From positions 1 through 53,580 of the forward strand of contig JAWLHA010000028.1 of the NCBI GenBank assembly GCA_041690535.1: a stretch of DNA of 53,580 bases. The letters are read 5' to 3'. Below are positions 8,069 through 16,840 of this stretch, piece after piece. Made by a program: the position numbers and the translations under genes. The notes beneath the pieces are model-generated. The model searched no databases. It was not told where the DNA came from and was given only the letters and a program-made list of their open reading frames with translations. Every line of letters begins with the position of its first letter. Position 1 is the stretch's first letter. This DNA is from JAWLHA01 sp041690535. Its GTDB lineage: Bacteria; Pseudomonadota; Gammaproteobacteria; Thiohalomonadales; Thiohalomonadaceae.

Positions 8069-9175
8069 TTAGTCGTCCACGTATTCCACGACGTCCAGCC
8101 CGAAGCCCGAAAGGGCGTGCATCTTCTTCGGGGCGCTGAGCACGCGCATGTGCTTGATCCCCAAGTCGATGAGGATCTGGGCGCCAATGCCGTAGGTGCG
8201 CAGGTCGTCACTCTTCTCCTGCTCGACCAGGTCCACCCCCTCGTCCTGCAGTTGGTAGTCCTTGATGTGGCGCAGCATGTCATCTGCACTTTCCTGCTGG
8301 TGCAGAATCACGACCACCCCATTACCTTCCCGCTCGATGCGGCGCATGGCATCGCTCAAGGGCCAGCCACAATCCCGCAAATTGCCGAACAGATCGCAAA
8401 GCGTATTCTGCAGGTGCACACGGACCAACGCCGGCCGCTCTGGAGTCAGCTCACCTTTGACCAGCGCCAGATGCAACTCCCGCTCGAGCAAGTCGCGGTA
8501 AGCCACCAGTTTGAAGTCACCGAAAGCGGTCGGCATGCAGCACTCCGCCACCCGCTCCACCGTCGGTTCATTCTTCAAGCGGTAGTTGATCAGGTCGGCC
8601 ACCGTACCGATCTTCAGGCCGTGCTCGGCCGCGAACTTTTCCAGATCGGGGCGACGCGCCATGGTGCCATCCTCATTGAGGATCTCCACGATCACGCACG
8701 CAGGCTCCAGGCCGGCCAGACGGGTGAGGTCGCAACCGGCCTCGGTGTGTCCGGCGCGAGTCAGCACACCGCCAGGCTGGGCCATGAGCGGAAACACATG
8801 CCCGGGTTGAACGATGTCCTTGGCGGTAGCGTTGGGCGCGACCGCCATGCGAACCGTGTGCGCACGATCATAGGCCGATATACCCGTGGTCACCCCCCGC
8901 GCCGCTTCGATGGACACGGTGAAATTGGTGCCGTGCTTGTCGTTGGTGTTGCTCACCATCAAGGGAAGACTCAGCTGCTCACAGCGCTCCCGCGTGAGAG
9001 TGAGACAGATCAGGCCACGGCCATACTTCGCCATGAAGTTGATGTCTTCAGGGCGCACCAGCGAGGCGGCCATCATGAGATCGCCCTCGTTTTCCCTATC
9101 CTCATCGTCCATCAGGACGACCATCTTCCCTTGGCGGATGTCTTCGATGATTTCTTCGATGCTATTGAGTGACAT
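8069..9175 (-). CDS. ribB: DHBP synthase with degenerate GTP cyclohydrolase II domain (RibBX)
   Basis: A 368-residue protein. Residues 1-200 are a full 3,4-dihydroxy-2-butanone-4-phosphate synthase: DDEDRENEGDL near 23-33 and HTEAGCDLTRLAG near 143. Residues about 205-368 align with GTP cyclohydrolase II, but the zinc triad is broken: E. coli RibA has Cys in RVHSEC and CDC, while here the region reads RVHLQNTL and LRDCGW, leaving one of three cysteines. The RQEGRNIGL segment is replaced by HQQESADDM. Known RibBX hybrids in proteobacteria lack cyclohydrolase II activity; by inference the same holds here and a separate RibA is needed. It lies between ribE and ribH. Confidence 0.9.
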   Translation of the reverse strand: MSLNSIEEIIEDIRQGKMVVLMDDEDRENEGDLMMAASLVRPEDINFMAKYGRGLICLTLTRERCEQLSLPLMVSNTNDKHGTNFTVSIEAARGVTTGISAYDRAHTVRMAVAPNATAKDIVQPGHVFPLMAQPGGVLTRAGHTEAGCDLTRLAGLEPACVIVEILNEDGTMARRPDLEKFAAEHGLKIGTVADLINYRLKNEPTVERVAECCMPTAFGDFKLVAYRDLLERELHLALVKGELTPERPALVRVHLQNTLCDLFGNLRDCGWPLSDAMRRIEREGNGVVVILHQQESADDMLRHIKDYQLQDEGVDLVEQEKSDDLRTYGIGAQILIDLGIKHMRVLSAPKKMHALSGFGLDVVEYVDD

Positions 9176-9214
9176 AGAATTTTTCTGTTTCAGTGGTGCG
9201 ATTCGGTTGCCCGG

Positions 9215-9877
9215 TCACCGCTTGCCCAAGAATCCATGGTCGGCCAGGAAGGCCTCCGTAATACCCCCATCCGTCCCGGCCGCCCGCTCGCCCAGCAGCA
9301 GTCGCTCCAGATAACGGGCAATGATATCCACCTCGAGATTGACCCGGCGCCCCGGCCTGAAGTCGGCCATCGTGGTCTCCTGCAGGGTGTGGGGAACGAT
9401 ATTGAGCTGAAATTCGGCCCCCCTGACGGCGTTCACCGTAAGGCTGATGCCGTCAATACAGATGGAGCCCTTTTCGGCGATGTAGCGGGCGATGGATCCC
9501 GGGGCCCGGATTCGGAAGCGGATCGAACGCCCCTCCGGGTGGCGTTCGAGCACCTCGCCAATACCGTCCACATGCCCGCTGACCAAGTGCCCGCCGAGTC
9601 GCGTGGTGGGAGTCAGCGCCTTTTCGAGATTGACCGTGGCCCCACTGCGTAGGTCGGAGAAGTTGCTACGCGCCAACGTCTCGCCGGAGACATCCGCCCA
9701 GAAACCGTCTCCCGGCAGCTCCACCGCTGTCAGGCAGACCCCGTTGACGGCGATGCTGTCTCCCAACCGTACATCCCCCAGGTCGAGGGTTCCCGTCTGC
9801 ACATACAGCCTGAGATCGGCCCCTTTCGGCTCCAGCGCGGCAACCCGCCCGACCGCCTCGACAATACCTGTGAACAC
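9215..9877 (-). CDS. ribE: Riboflavin synthase alpha chain
   Basis: A 220-residue protein with the two tandem lumazine-binding barrels of riboflavin synthase. The N-terminal MFTGIVEAVG is diagnostic, and each half has a SGHVDG- or ISLTVN-type motif (GGHLVSGHVDGIG, CIDGISLTVNAV). It dismutates two lumazines into riboflavin. The start is a GTG at 9877, preceded by GAGG at a normal distance; the conserved N terminus fixes it. It starts 9 nt after ribD. Confidence 0.96.
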   Translation of the reverse strand: MFTGIVEAVGRVAALEPKGADLRLYVQTGTLDLGDVRLGDSIAVNGVCLTAVELPGDGFWADVSGETLARSNFSDLRSGATVNLEKALTPTTRLGGHLVSGHVDGIGEVLERHPEGRSIRFRIRAPGSIARYIAEKGSICIDGISLTVNAVRGAEFQLNIVPHTLQETTMADFRPGRRVNLEVDIIARYLERLLLGERAAGTDGGITEAFLADHGFLGKR

Positions 9878-9886
9878 GCGCTTACC

Positions 9887-10993
9887 TCATGATCGCTCAG
9901 GGCCGATGGTTGCAGTGATGCGCCAGTCATTTCCCACCGCGCGGACATCGTGGATGTGGAGGGGCACGCTCTCGGCCATGGAGTCAAGTCCGGGTAACCG
10001 GAACAGGCCCCGTGCCGAATCCCCCATCAGCCGGGGCGCCATGTAGACCACCAGCTCGTCGATCAACCCGGCCTTCAACATGGCCCCACTCAAGGTGGCA
10101 CCGGTCTCCAGCAGAATCTCATTCACCTCCCTCTCGGCGAGGCGTCCCATGAGGCCGTGCAGATCCACCGCATCGGGCCCATGACGCATCACCCAGACCT
10201 CGGCACCGGCAGCCTCGAGGCGCGCCTGCGCTTCCGGGTCGTCGCAGGCGGTAACGATCAGGGTCTCGCCAGGAAGACGGAGCATTTGCGCCGTCTCCGG
10301 CATGCTGAGCCGGGGGTCGAGAACGACACGAAGCGGCTGCCGGGCGCCCTCCTCGAGCCGCACGGTCATGGAGGGGTCGTCGGCAAGGACAGTGCCAATC
10401 CCGGTCATGATGGCCGAGCTGCGCGCGCGCAGCCGCTGGACGTCCTGACGCGCGGCATCCCCGGTGATCCACTTGCTCTCCCCGGACGCCATGGCGGTCC
10501 GGCCATCCAGGCTCATGGCCAGCTTGGAGCGGACGAACGGACGCCCTTCCCGCATGCGCTTGATGAAACCGGGATTCATGGCCGCCGACTGGGTCCCCAT
10601 CAGGCCGCTGGCAACCGTCATGCCTGCCCCCTTGAGCGCCGCCAGCCCCTGCCCGGCCACCCGGGGGTTTGGATCCTCCATCGCCGCTACCACGCGAGCG
10701 ATGCCGGCCTCCACCAGGGCCTCGGAACAGGGCGGGGTCCGGCCGTGGTGGCAGCAGGGTTCAAGGCTGACGTAGGCCGTCGCGCCCCGCGCCCGCTCCC
10801 CCGCCTGGGCGATGGCGTTCACCTCGGCGTGGGGTCCTCCGGCGTATTCGTGCCATCCCTCCCCCACCAGCGCGCCATCCCGAACCAGCACGCATCCGAC
10901 CCGAGGGTTGGGGTCCGTGCTGTACAGCCCCCGGGAGGCAAGCTCCAGGGCGCGCGCCATGTAGCGGTGATCATCAGCCGTGAAACTCGACAA
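9887..10993 (-). CDS. ribD: Bifunctional pyrimidine deaminase/reductase RibD
   Basis: A 368-residue fusion. The N-terminal deaminase has the zinc site HAEVNAI near residue 55 and EPCCHHGRTPPC near 78-89; the C-terminal reductase begins near 155 (RPFVRSKLAMSLDGRTA) and contains ASGESKWIT. Both steps follow ring opening of GTP in riboflavin synthesis. The start is a TTG at 10993, directly after the nrdR stop codon, with GGAGAGG in the nrdR tail as ribosome binding site; the next ATG (MARAL) would remove part of the first helix. It is co-transcribed with nrdR. Confidence 0.94.
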   Translation of the reverse strand: MSSFTADDHRYMARALELASRGLYSTDPNPRVGCVLVRDGALVGEGWHEYAGGPHAEVNAIAQAGERARGATAYVSLEPCCHHGRTPPCSEALVEAGIARVVAAMEDPNPRVAGQGLAALKGAGMTVASGLMGTQSAAMNPGFIKRMREGRPFVRSKLAMSLDGRTAMASGESKWITGDAARQDVQRLRARSSAIMTGIGTVLADDPSMTVRLEEGARQPLRVVLDPRLSMPETAQMLRLPGETLIVTACDDPEAQARLEAAGAEVWVMRHGPDAVDLHGLMGRLAEREVNEILLETGATLSGAMLKAGLIDELVVYMAPRLMGDSARGLFRLPGLDSMAESVPLHIHDVRAVGNDWRITATIGPERS

Positions 10994-11518
10994 CTACTTG
11001 CCCTCTCCCTTATCACCCTTTCCCCCGGCGAGCAGGGAAAGTTGACTCTTTTTGACAGCGGCGGGAGGCTCGTTCTGCAACCGCTCGATCTCCTCCCGGA
11101 AGGCGTTCACATCCTGAAAGCTGCGATAGACCGAGGCGAACCGGACATAGGCGACCTGGTCGAGCTCACGCAACTCGTCCATCACCCATTCGCCAATCTG
11201 CCGGGAACGCACCTCACGGTCCCCACCGGCGCGCAGCTTGTGCTTGATACGGCTGATCGCCGCCTCGATGGCCTCCGCTTCCACGGGCCGCTTCTCCAGT
11301 GCGCGCAGCAAGCCCGACCGCAGCTTCTCCTCGCTGAAGGGCTCCCGCATCCCATCCCGCTTGATAATCCGCGGCAACACCAACTCGGCCGTTTCGAAGG
11401 TCGTGAACCTCTCGCCACAGCTCACACACTCCCGCCGCCGCCGTACCGAGTCGCCGTCGCTGCCCAAGCGGGAGTCGATGACCTTGGTTTCGAGTTCACC
11501 GCAGAAGGGACACTTCAT
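10994..11518 (-). CDS. nrdR: Transcriptional repressor NrdR
   Basis: A 174-residue regulator of ribonucleotide reductase genes. It has an N-terminal zinc ribbon (CPFCG at residues 3-7 and CVSCGERF near 31-38) and an ATP-cone domain from about 49 to 139 (IIKRDGMREPFSEEKL). It senses dATP/ATP and binds NrdR boxes; none is noted nearby. The tail is longer than usual, with a charged GGKGDKGEGK end that overlaps the ribD ribosome binding site. Position between glyA and ribD is the common arrangement. Confidence 0.96.
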   Translation of the reverse strand: MKCPFCGELETKVIDSRLGSDGDSVRRRRECVSCGERFTTFETAELVLPRIIKRDGMREPFSEEKLRSGLLRALEKRPVEAEAIEAAISRIKHKLRAGGDREVRSRQIGEWVMDELRELDQVAYVRFASVYRSFQDVNAFREEIERLQNEPPAAVKKSQLSLLAGGKGDKGEGK

Positions 11519-11546
11519 GGCAGCTTCGCTTCAGCCCCCGCATGCA

Positions 11547-12809
11547 TCAGAGTGATTGCTCGTAGACGGGGAAGCGGCGACAGACGTCCACAACCTGCTG
11601 CTTGACCCGCTCGACGACCTCGGCATTCTGGATGTCGTCCAGGATGTCACAGATCCACCCGGCCAGTGCTCCCACCTCCTCCACGCCAAAGCCGCGCGTG
11701 GTCACCGCAGGTGTACCGATGCGAATACCGCTGGTCACGAAGGGAGACTGGGGATCATTGGGCACCGCGTTCTTGTTCACGGTGATATTGGCTCGACCCA
11801 GGGCAGCGTCCGCGTCCTTGCCGGTGATCCCCTTGTCGATGAGATCAAGGAGGAAGAGGTGGTTGTCGGTCCCACCGGAAACAATCTTGTAACCGCGCTC
11901 CTGGAACACGGAGACCATGGCCCGGGCGTTGGCCACCACCTGTGCCTGGTAGTCCTTGAACTCGGGCTGAAGCGCCTCTTTGAACGCCACGGCCTTGGCG
12001 GCGATGACGTGCATCAGAGGACCGCCCTGGGTCCCGGGGAAGACCAGGGAGTTCAACTTCTTCTCGATCTCGGGGTTGGCCTTGGCCAGGATCAGGCCGC
12101 CACGCGGCCCCCGCAACGTCTTGTGGGTGGTGGTGGTGGTGACGTCGGCGATCTGCACCGGGTTAGGGTAGTGTCCTGCGGCAACCAGCCCCGCCACGTG
12201 CGCCATGTCGACCATCAGGTAGGCGCCCACCCTGTCCGCAATCTCGCGAAAGCGCTGCCAATCCACCACCCGTGAATAGGCCGAGAAACCGGCCACAATC
12301 ATCTTCGGGCGGTGTTCAAGCGCCAGCGCCTCCGCCTGGTCATAATCGATCTCGCCCGTCTGCTCGTTCAGACCGTATTGAACGGCATTGTAAATCTTGC
12401 CGGAAAAGTTGACCTTGGCGCCGTGAGTCAAATGGCCGCCGTGCGCGAGACTCATACCGAGCACGGTATCCCCGGGATTGAGCAGAGCCATGTAGACCGC
12501 GGCATTGGCCTGGGAGCCGGAATGAGGCTGGACGTTGGCATAGTCGGCGCCGAACAGTTCCTTGGCCCGATCGATAGCAAGTTGCTCGGCAACATCGACG
12601 AACTCGCAACCCCCGTAGTAACGCTTGCCGGGGTACCCCTCGGCGTACTTGTTGGTCAGGACAGAGCCCTGAGCCTCCATCACCCGTGGGCTGGTGTAAT
12701 TCTCGGAGGCAATCAGTTCGATATGCTCCTCCTGGCGCACCACCTCCTTCTGCATGGCGCCCCAAAGTTCGTCGTCGAAACCGGCAATACGCATCGCTTT
12801 GCTGAACAT
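11547..12809 (-). CDS. glyA: Serine hydroxymethyltransferase
   Basis: A 420-residue PLP enzyme interconverting serine and glycine with tetrahydrofolate, the main one-carbon source. Visible signatures are ELIASENYTSPRVMEAQGS near 35, GYPGKRYYGGCEFVD near 56, the PLP lysine in TTTTHKTLRGPRGG near 230, and the C-terminal RIGTPAVTTRGF. ATG 12809 matches the family N terminus (MFSKAM), with AGAGG upstream; an open frame further upstream to 13055 is untranslated leader. It heads the glyA-nrdR-rib group. Confidence 0.97.
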   Translation of the reverse strand: MFSKAMRIAGFDDELWGAMQKEVVRQEEHIELIASENYTSPRVMEAQGSVLTNKYAEGYPGKRYYGGCEFVDVAEQLAIDRAKELFGADYANVQPHSGSQANAAVYMALLNPGDTVLGMSLAHGGHLTHGAKVNFSGKIYNAVQYGLNEQTGEIDYDQAEALALEHRPKMIVAGFSAYSRVVDWQRFREIADRVGAYLMVDMAHVAGLVAAGHYPNPVQIADVTTTTTHKTLRGPRGGLILAKANPEIEKKLNSLVFPGTQGGPLMHVIAAKAVAFKEALQPEFKDYQAQVVANARAMVSVFQERGYKIVSGGTDNHLFLLDLIDKGITGKDADAALGRANITVNKNAVPNDPQSPFVTSGIRIGTPAVTTRGFGVEEVGALAGWICDILDDIQNAEVVERVKQQVVDVCRRFPVYEQSL

Positions 12810-13266
12810 CTTGACCTCTGATCGCCCCATATATCTGTAAGAACGGGTCTTTACCCGAAAGATCATCCGTGGGACGGTCCACCCCACGCGGCACTTGGGT
12901 CCGCCAAGCGCCCGTCCCCGGAAAAGTCGTTTAGGGTAACCTATTCGCCCACTTTTTGCATGATCGGACACGAATGTCGCAAGTGGGTTCACCAGCAGGC
13001 ACGCCCTGAAGACCCACGGTCCGGGACACCGGGTAGCCAATGAGACCTCCGACATATCCGCCCCTCATCGGGCACCGCTTTGCCGCTGCACTAAGCCTCT
13101 GAGCAAAGCAGTGTCTTCGGAGGCCACGCAGGTTGTCCAGAAAAAGAAAAAGCCCCGCAAGCGGGGCTCATCGGCGGACTTCCAGTCCACTCTGTGGTAT
13201 TCAGAGGCTTCCCAGGGCCTTCGGTTCAGGCTCTTTTCGTTCTCCCCCCTTTGTTACTCCATCCTC
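12810..13266. other. Intergenic leader of glyA
   Basis: No gene is seen here. It holds the long glyA upstream region, with a small perfect hairpin CGGGTCTTTACCCG at 12846-12859, and a terminator at 13138-13169. I could not place a convincing promoter or a known glycine or folate riboswitch. Confidence 0.5.
13138..13169 (-). terminator. Rho-independent terminator (minus strand)
   Basis: On the minus strand AGCCCCGC-TT-GCGGGGCT is followed by TTTTTCTTTTT. It would end transcripts coming from the exported-protein gene at 13454 after they cross the R1 copy, and so insulates glyA. Confidence 0.85.
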
Positions 13267-13432
13267 CAGGGTAAACGCATACTTACCCAAGAGCGATGTA
13301 AGTCCTTGAAAGCAGGTCGTCGGCCGCATGGACGCGGCCGTCGAGCGTACATGGATGTATTGACAGCGTACCTGCTTTCAAGGACTTACATCGCTCACAG
13401 CACGGCCGTGACGCGAGTATGCGTTCACCCTG
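13267..13432. repeat. R1 element, full 166-bp copy
   Basis: Full form with 20-bp outer arms and 27-bp inner arms (GAGCGATGTAAGTCCTTGAA and its inverse). It is flanked by perfect 10-bp direct repeats CTCCATCCTC at 13257-13266 and 13433-13442, a target-site duplication. Confidence 0.92.
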
Positions 13433-13453
13433 CTCCATCCTCTCGATTATGTG

Positions 13454-14374
13454 TTATTCCCAATAATTGTCGTTAACCTTTCCACCAGATGCCATGGTCA
13501 AGGCGCGGCGAACCGCTTCGGGCGTTTCCATGATGTTCATGAAGCTTCCGTCACCCATCATCGGTAGATCGGGGAAGCTGACGGCGATGCGGAAACGTGC
13601 GTAGAGCGAATACACCTTGTTGCCCGAAACCAGTATTTCGTAGGGTAGATGGGCAGTCGAGCGCAAGTCCTTGAAATCGATCACGCTCATGATGAATTCA
13701 TCATCCATGTACTTATCGCCTTTGGGCGGGCGTTTCATGCCGACACCAAAGACCGTTTCCTTCTTACCGGGCACGTCCACGCGGTAAACCTTACTCACCC
13801 CCGCCGTGTTCTTGGCAAGGTTCTGTTCCACGCTCTTGACCGCCTCTTCATAGCTCTTGTGCTCACTGAGGATGCTCGGCTCATCGAAGTATTCCATACC
13901 AAACAGGTAGTGGTACTTGCGCAGCTTGGCCGGCGTAAGCCCTTTGGCGCCGAAGTCCTCCGTCCTGCCCAGCGCCTTCTGCAGAGCGGCGTGAACCCCC
14001 TTCAGGTCATCGGCCATGCGAAATGCGTTGGCCCAGTACGGCGGGTTCGTATAGGCCACCTGAAGTTCGTCCTTGACCTTGGTCACCGAGACCCGCTGAA
14101 CCGCTCCGTAGCCACCGAACTCCGACTTCGATGCGATCTGTTTCAACTCATCGGTGGTGATGACCACAACCGTCGCATCGGCAAAGGGGGAATAGCGCCC
14201 AACCACCTGGAAGCCCGCGGCACTGAGTTTGCCCGTGACCTCATCCACCACGGTTTTCATGTCGCCCTTGCTGGTATACGCCAGCGTAAAGGGCTTCAGC
14301 TGTTCGGCAGCATTTGCGGCGCTCACCGTGACCCAAAAAAGCAGTGTCCAGAAGATGCTCTTTGCGGCTTTCAT
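13454..14374 (-). CDS. Exported protein of unknown function, DUF302-like
   Basis: A 306-residue protein with a clear signal peptide (MKAAKSIFWTLLFWVTVS, cleavage after ANA). The first half (about residues 25-130) resembles the DUF302 fold, with GDMKTVVDEVTGKLSAAGF and a hydrophobic VVVITT strand, but this is a weak impression, not a firm match. The rest is not recognised. ATG 14374 is preferred over the GTG at 14383, because GAGG lies about 10 nt before it. It lies about 95 nt downstream of the FadL-like gene in the same orientation, so a shared envelope or hydrophobic-substrate role is possible but unproven. Confidence 0.7.
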   Translation of the reverse strand: MKAAKSIFWTLLFWVTVSAANAAEQLKPFTLAYTSKGDMKTVVDEVTGKLSAAGFQVVGRYSPFADATVVVITTDELKQIASKSEFGGYGAVQRVSVTKVKDELQVAYTNPPYWANAFRMADDLKGVHAALQKALGRTEDFGAKGLTPAKLRKYHYLFGMEYFDEPSILSEHKSYEEAVKSVEQNLAKNTAGVSKVYRVDVPGKKETVFGVGMKRPPKGDKYMDDEFIMSVIDFKDLRSTAHLPYEILVSGNKVYSLYARFRIAVSFPDLPMMGDGSFMNIMETPEAVRRALTMASGGKVNDNYWE

Positions 14375-14469
14375 TTTTCCCACACCTCGTGATGTTGCTC
14401 CTCTCCAGGGTACCGGGGCGGCTGCGGTCCGCCCCGAACTTTTCTTCCCTTCCCTGCTTCTTATTATAG

Positions 14470-15984
14470 TTAGAACGAGTGACTGTACATCAGCTGCCAG
14501 TTGGTCTGGCTGTGGGCAATTGTAGCCTCACCCATAGTGACCTCCACTTCCGGCGCATAGGTCAGAGAAAAGTTGACTGCGCTGGCATCACTGAAGCTGT
14601 AACCAAACCCAGCCGTATAGTGATCCTCAATGATCGCCGGGAACAGATAATGGACTCTGGTGTCGGGTACCGGATTATCCGAGATGTTTGCCCCAATCCT
14701 CAGCGTCAGCGCCTGCGTTGCATCGAAGGCGAAGCCGAGCTGGTAAACGGTCTGATCTTCCCAATCCTGGAACAGGGTGGCATCGAGCTCTGCGCCGACC
14801 ATGTTCGGATCCTCTGCGGCCGTCACCGTGAATTTCATGGTGAAGTCTTTCATCACTTCGGCCCAATTGATGCGCTTCACGTCCGCCACTACCATCAACC
14901 GTTCAGTGGGACGGTATGCCACGCCGAGGGCATAGGTTTCGGGCCATTGGAAGTCCACGACCTTCATGTCGCCTTTGAACACCATGTCCTCCATCTGATT
15001 TACGTTACCCGCGCCGTCGGCGGCCAGGGTTGACATGGTCACGGTCGCCCCGTTGGCCTTCAGGTCATCAAGGTTGGTCTTGCTATGATAGGTCGCGCCG
15101 ATGGCGAAGTTGCGGCTCGGCCGGAAGGTGAAGCCGAGTTTGCCTGCCAGACCGGTGGCGGTGGCCTCCCCCGTGTAGTCGCTGCTGTTGGCGAAATCGA
15201 AATAGCCGTAGTTGATGCCGACGATGCCTTCGGTGGTGGGATCTTGCGGGTCACCCATCTGTTGGTTCAGCCCCTGCACGAGCGTCCCACCCACGACACC
15301 AGAAGACTGACTTCCCCCAGGCATCATGTCCATCAGCATGTTGCCCGGCATGGCCATCTGCAGGTCCATTCCCGCCCAGACGTAGTCGAGACTCCCGCCG
15401 AAGGTGAACGATTCGCTGGGAGTGAACACGAGCGGAAATGCAACCCGCCCGACACTGACTTCCGAAAACTCACGCAACCCCATGGCATCCGCCATGGCGG
15501 TACCGGTATTGACGCTTGCAAACTGCTGCTCCAGCTGCGATCCATTGTTTTGGATCCACCCCGCACTCATCGCCCCGCCCGGGGAGTTATTGGACTTGTA
15601 TTCGGTGCCCATGCCCCCTTGCGCAAACACCCCCACGCCGTAAGCCACCGAACCGCGCCGTTGCACCCACCCGATGGCAGGCATATAGAATGCGTCCGAG
15701 GCCGAGTCCCAAGTCATACCGGATTCCGGATGTTTGACGGAGATGTCGGGGCTGAGCGCGCCCAGCGCGACATCCAGCCGATTGCCTTCGTCCATCAACC
15801 CCAGCGTGGCCGGATTGTTCATCACCGCCGCCGTGCCGTTGTCATAGGCCATGGCAGCGCCCCCCATCCCTGTCGCGATCGGCCCGTAACCTTCCAGGTT
15901 CATGCCGTTAGTCGCATGTGCGGCAAAGGGAGCCATGACTGCCGCAGAAACCGCCAAGGCGACCAGGCGCTTTTTGTATAGCAT
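14470..15984 (-). CDS. FadL/OmpP1/TodX-family outer-membrane channel
   Basis: A 504-residue outer-membrane beta-barrel related to FadL, which passes long-chain fatty acids or other hydrophobic compounds. It has a signal peptide ending in AHA, then the N-terminal hatch segment ATNGMNLEGYGPIATGMGG with the conserved NPA motif (VMNNPATLGL), long alternating strands with aromatic girdles, and a terminal Phe (YSHSF) as needed for barrel assembly. ATG 15984 is chosen from the signal peptide; the frame extends 20 codons further upstream without support. A TTGACA hexamer on the minus strand near 16088 may belong to its promoter. The substrate cannot be told from sequence. Confidence 0.88.
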   Translation of the reverse strand: MLYKKRLVALAVSAAVMAPFAAHATNGMNLEGYGPIATGMGGAAMAYDNGTAAVMNNPATLGLMDEGNRLDVALGALSPDISVKHPESGMTWDSASDAFYMPAIGWVQRRGSVAYGVGVFAQGGMGTEYKSNNSPGGAMSAGWIQNNGSQLEQQFASVNTGTAMADAMGLREFSEVSVGRVAFPLVFTPSESFTFGGSLDYVWAGMDLQMAMPGNMLMDMMPGGSQSSGVVGGTLVQGLNQQMGDPQDPTTEGIVGINYGYFDFANSSDYTGEATATGLAGKLGFTFRPSRNFAIGATYHSKTNLDDLKANGATVTMSTLAADGAGNVNQMEDMVFKGDMKVVDFQWPETYALGVAYRPTERLMVVADVKRINWAEVMKDFTMKFTVTAAEDPNMVGAELDATLFQDWEDQTVYQLGFAFDATQALTLRIGANISDNPVPDTRVHYLFPAIIEDHYTAGFGYSFSDASAVNFSLTYAPEVEVTMGEATIAHSQTNWQLMYSHSF

Positions 15985-16268
15985 CCTTATTTTCTCCTCA
16001 CTGAAGTGTCGGCTTTTTTTGTTCTTGTAGATGCGCCTAAACATTGTTAGGCAATCTATTTACTTAGCGTTAGTCAAAATTGCGATTTGTCAATGCGATC
16101 ACACGATAGGGTCAGGATTTGGCAGTGTCAACAAACACCACAAAATCAGAATATTAGAAAATAGTCACACTATTGAAATCTAAGGAAAAGGAGCTCGTGA
16201 TGAGCCTGAAATGTGCACTTCACAGTGCTCTGCTGATGGCCGACGGATAGGTGAAAAGAAGCTTTCAC
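15985..16268. other. AT-rich intergenic region upstream of the FadL-like gene
   Basis: No convincing gene. A 16-codon frame near 16201 has a good ribosome binding site (AAGGAAAAGGAG) but ends before the R3 element; it is too short to call. The stretch 16618-16840 beyond the element is also empty apart from the right copy of the R3 target duplication. Confidence 0.5.
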
Positions 16269-16617
16269 GTAACTACTCGCCCCCCGAAACCGTCATTCCC
16301 GCGAAGGCGGGAATCCAGAAAAGTGACAAGTGAACGAGTGGTGTTCTCCACTTGCGCAGGGAGGATCAACAGTCTTACCTTCTCAGCCTTGACCAGACTG
16401 GATCAGGGTAAACGCATACTTACGTCAAGGCCGTGCTGTGAGCGATGTAAGTCCTTGAAAGCAGGTGCGCTGTAAATACATCCGTGTACGCTCGACGGCC
16501 GTGTCCATGCGGCCGACGACCTGCTTTCAAGGACTTACATCGCTCTTGGGTAAGTATGCGTTTACCCTGCAGACTGGATTCCCGCCTTCGCGGGAATGAC
16601 AGGGGGCGAGTAGTTAC
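16269..16617. mobile_element. R3 inverted-repeat element carrying a nested R1 insertion
   Basis: The ends are GTAACTACTCGCCCCC and its inverse, flanked by perfect 8-bp direct repeats GCTTTCAC at 16261-16268 and 16618-16625. Ends beginning GTAA and 8-bp duplications are typical of the IS66 family, so this may be an IS66-related MITE. Near each end is an inverted ATTCCCGCGAAGGCGGGAAT palindrome (16295-16314, 16578-16597), like the dRS3-type repeat known from Neisseria and other proteobacteria. Without the R1 copy and its duplication the element is about 173 bp. Confidence 0.85.
16404..16569. repeat. R1 element, full copy nested in R3
   Basis: A 166-bp copy in the opposite orientation to the one at 13267. 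Perfect 10-bp direct repeats CAGACTGGAT flank it at 16394-16403 and 16570-16579, showing that it landed inside the older R3 element. Confidence 0.93.
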
Positions 16618-16840
16618 GCTTTCACTTCGTAATGAAGGGCGGTCAAGGCGAGCCCCTCACTTCCGGAGGGAAATGGTGCCAATTCCAATGGGCGGTCTTT
16701 TCCACCCTTTTTGGCTGCGCCCGAGTCTCCGGAAAAGAGCCGCACCCACTTAGCAGTGAGGAACACCCAGCCGTTCGGGGCTGAACGGGGGCGGAGGAAA
16801 TGGGGCTACAGTACGAACTGCACTCCTCGGAGAGAAGAGG

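Noticed and set aside
7778..9172. Long plus-strand frame (464 codons) opposite ribBX and ribH
   Set aside because: It mirrors strongly conserved genes, has no ribosome binding site and its codon use follows from the opposite strand's third positions.
10994..11050. FMN riboswitch before ribD
   Set aside because: ribD begins directly after nrdR, and no RFN-type conserved core is seen.
10157..11605. Long plus-strand frame (482 codons) opposite ribD and nrdR
   Set aside because: Antisense to two well conserved genes; no recognisable domain.
16201..16251. 16-codon gene before the R3 element
   Set aside because: Too short and unsupported beyond a good ribosome binding site; it ends before the insertion, so it is not a truncated gene.
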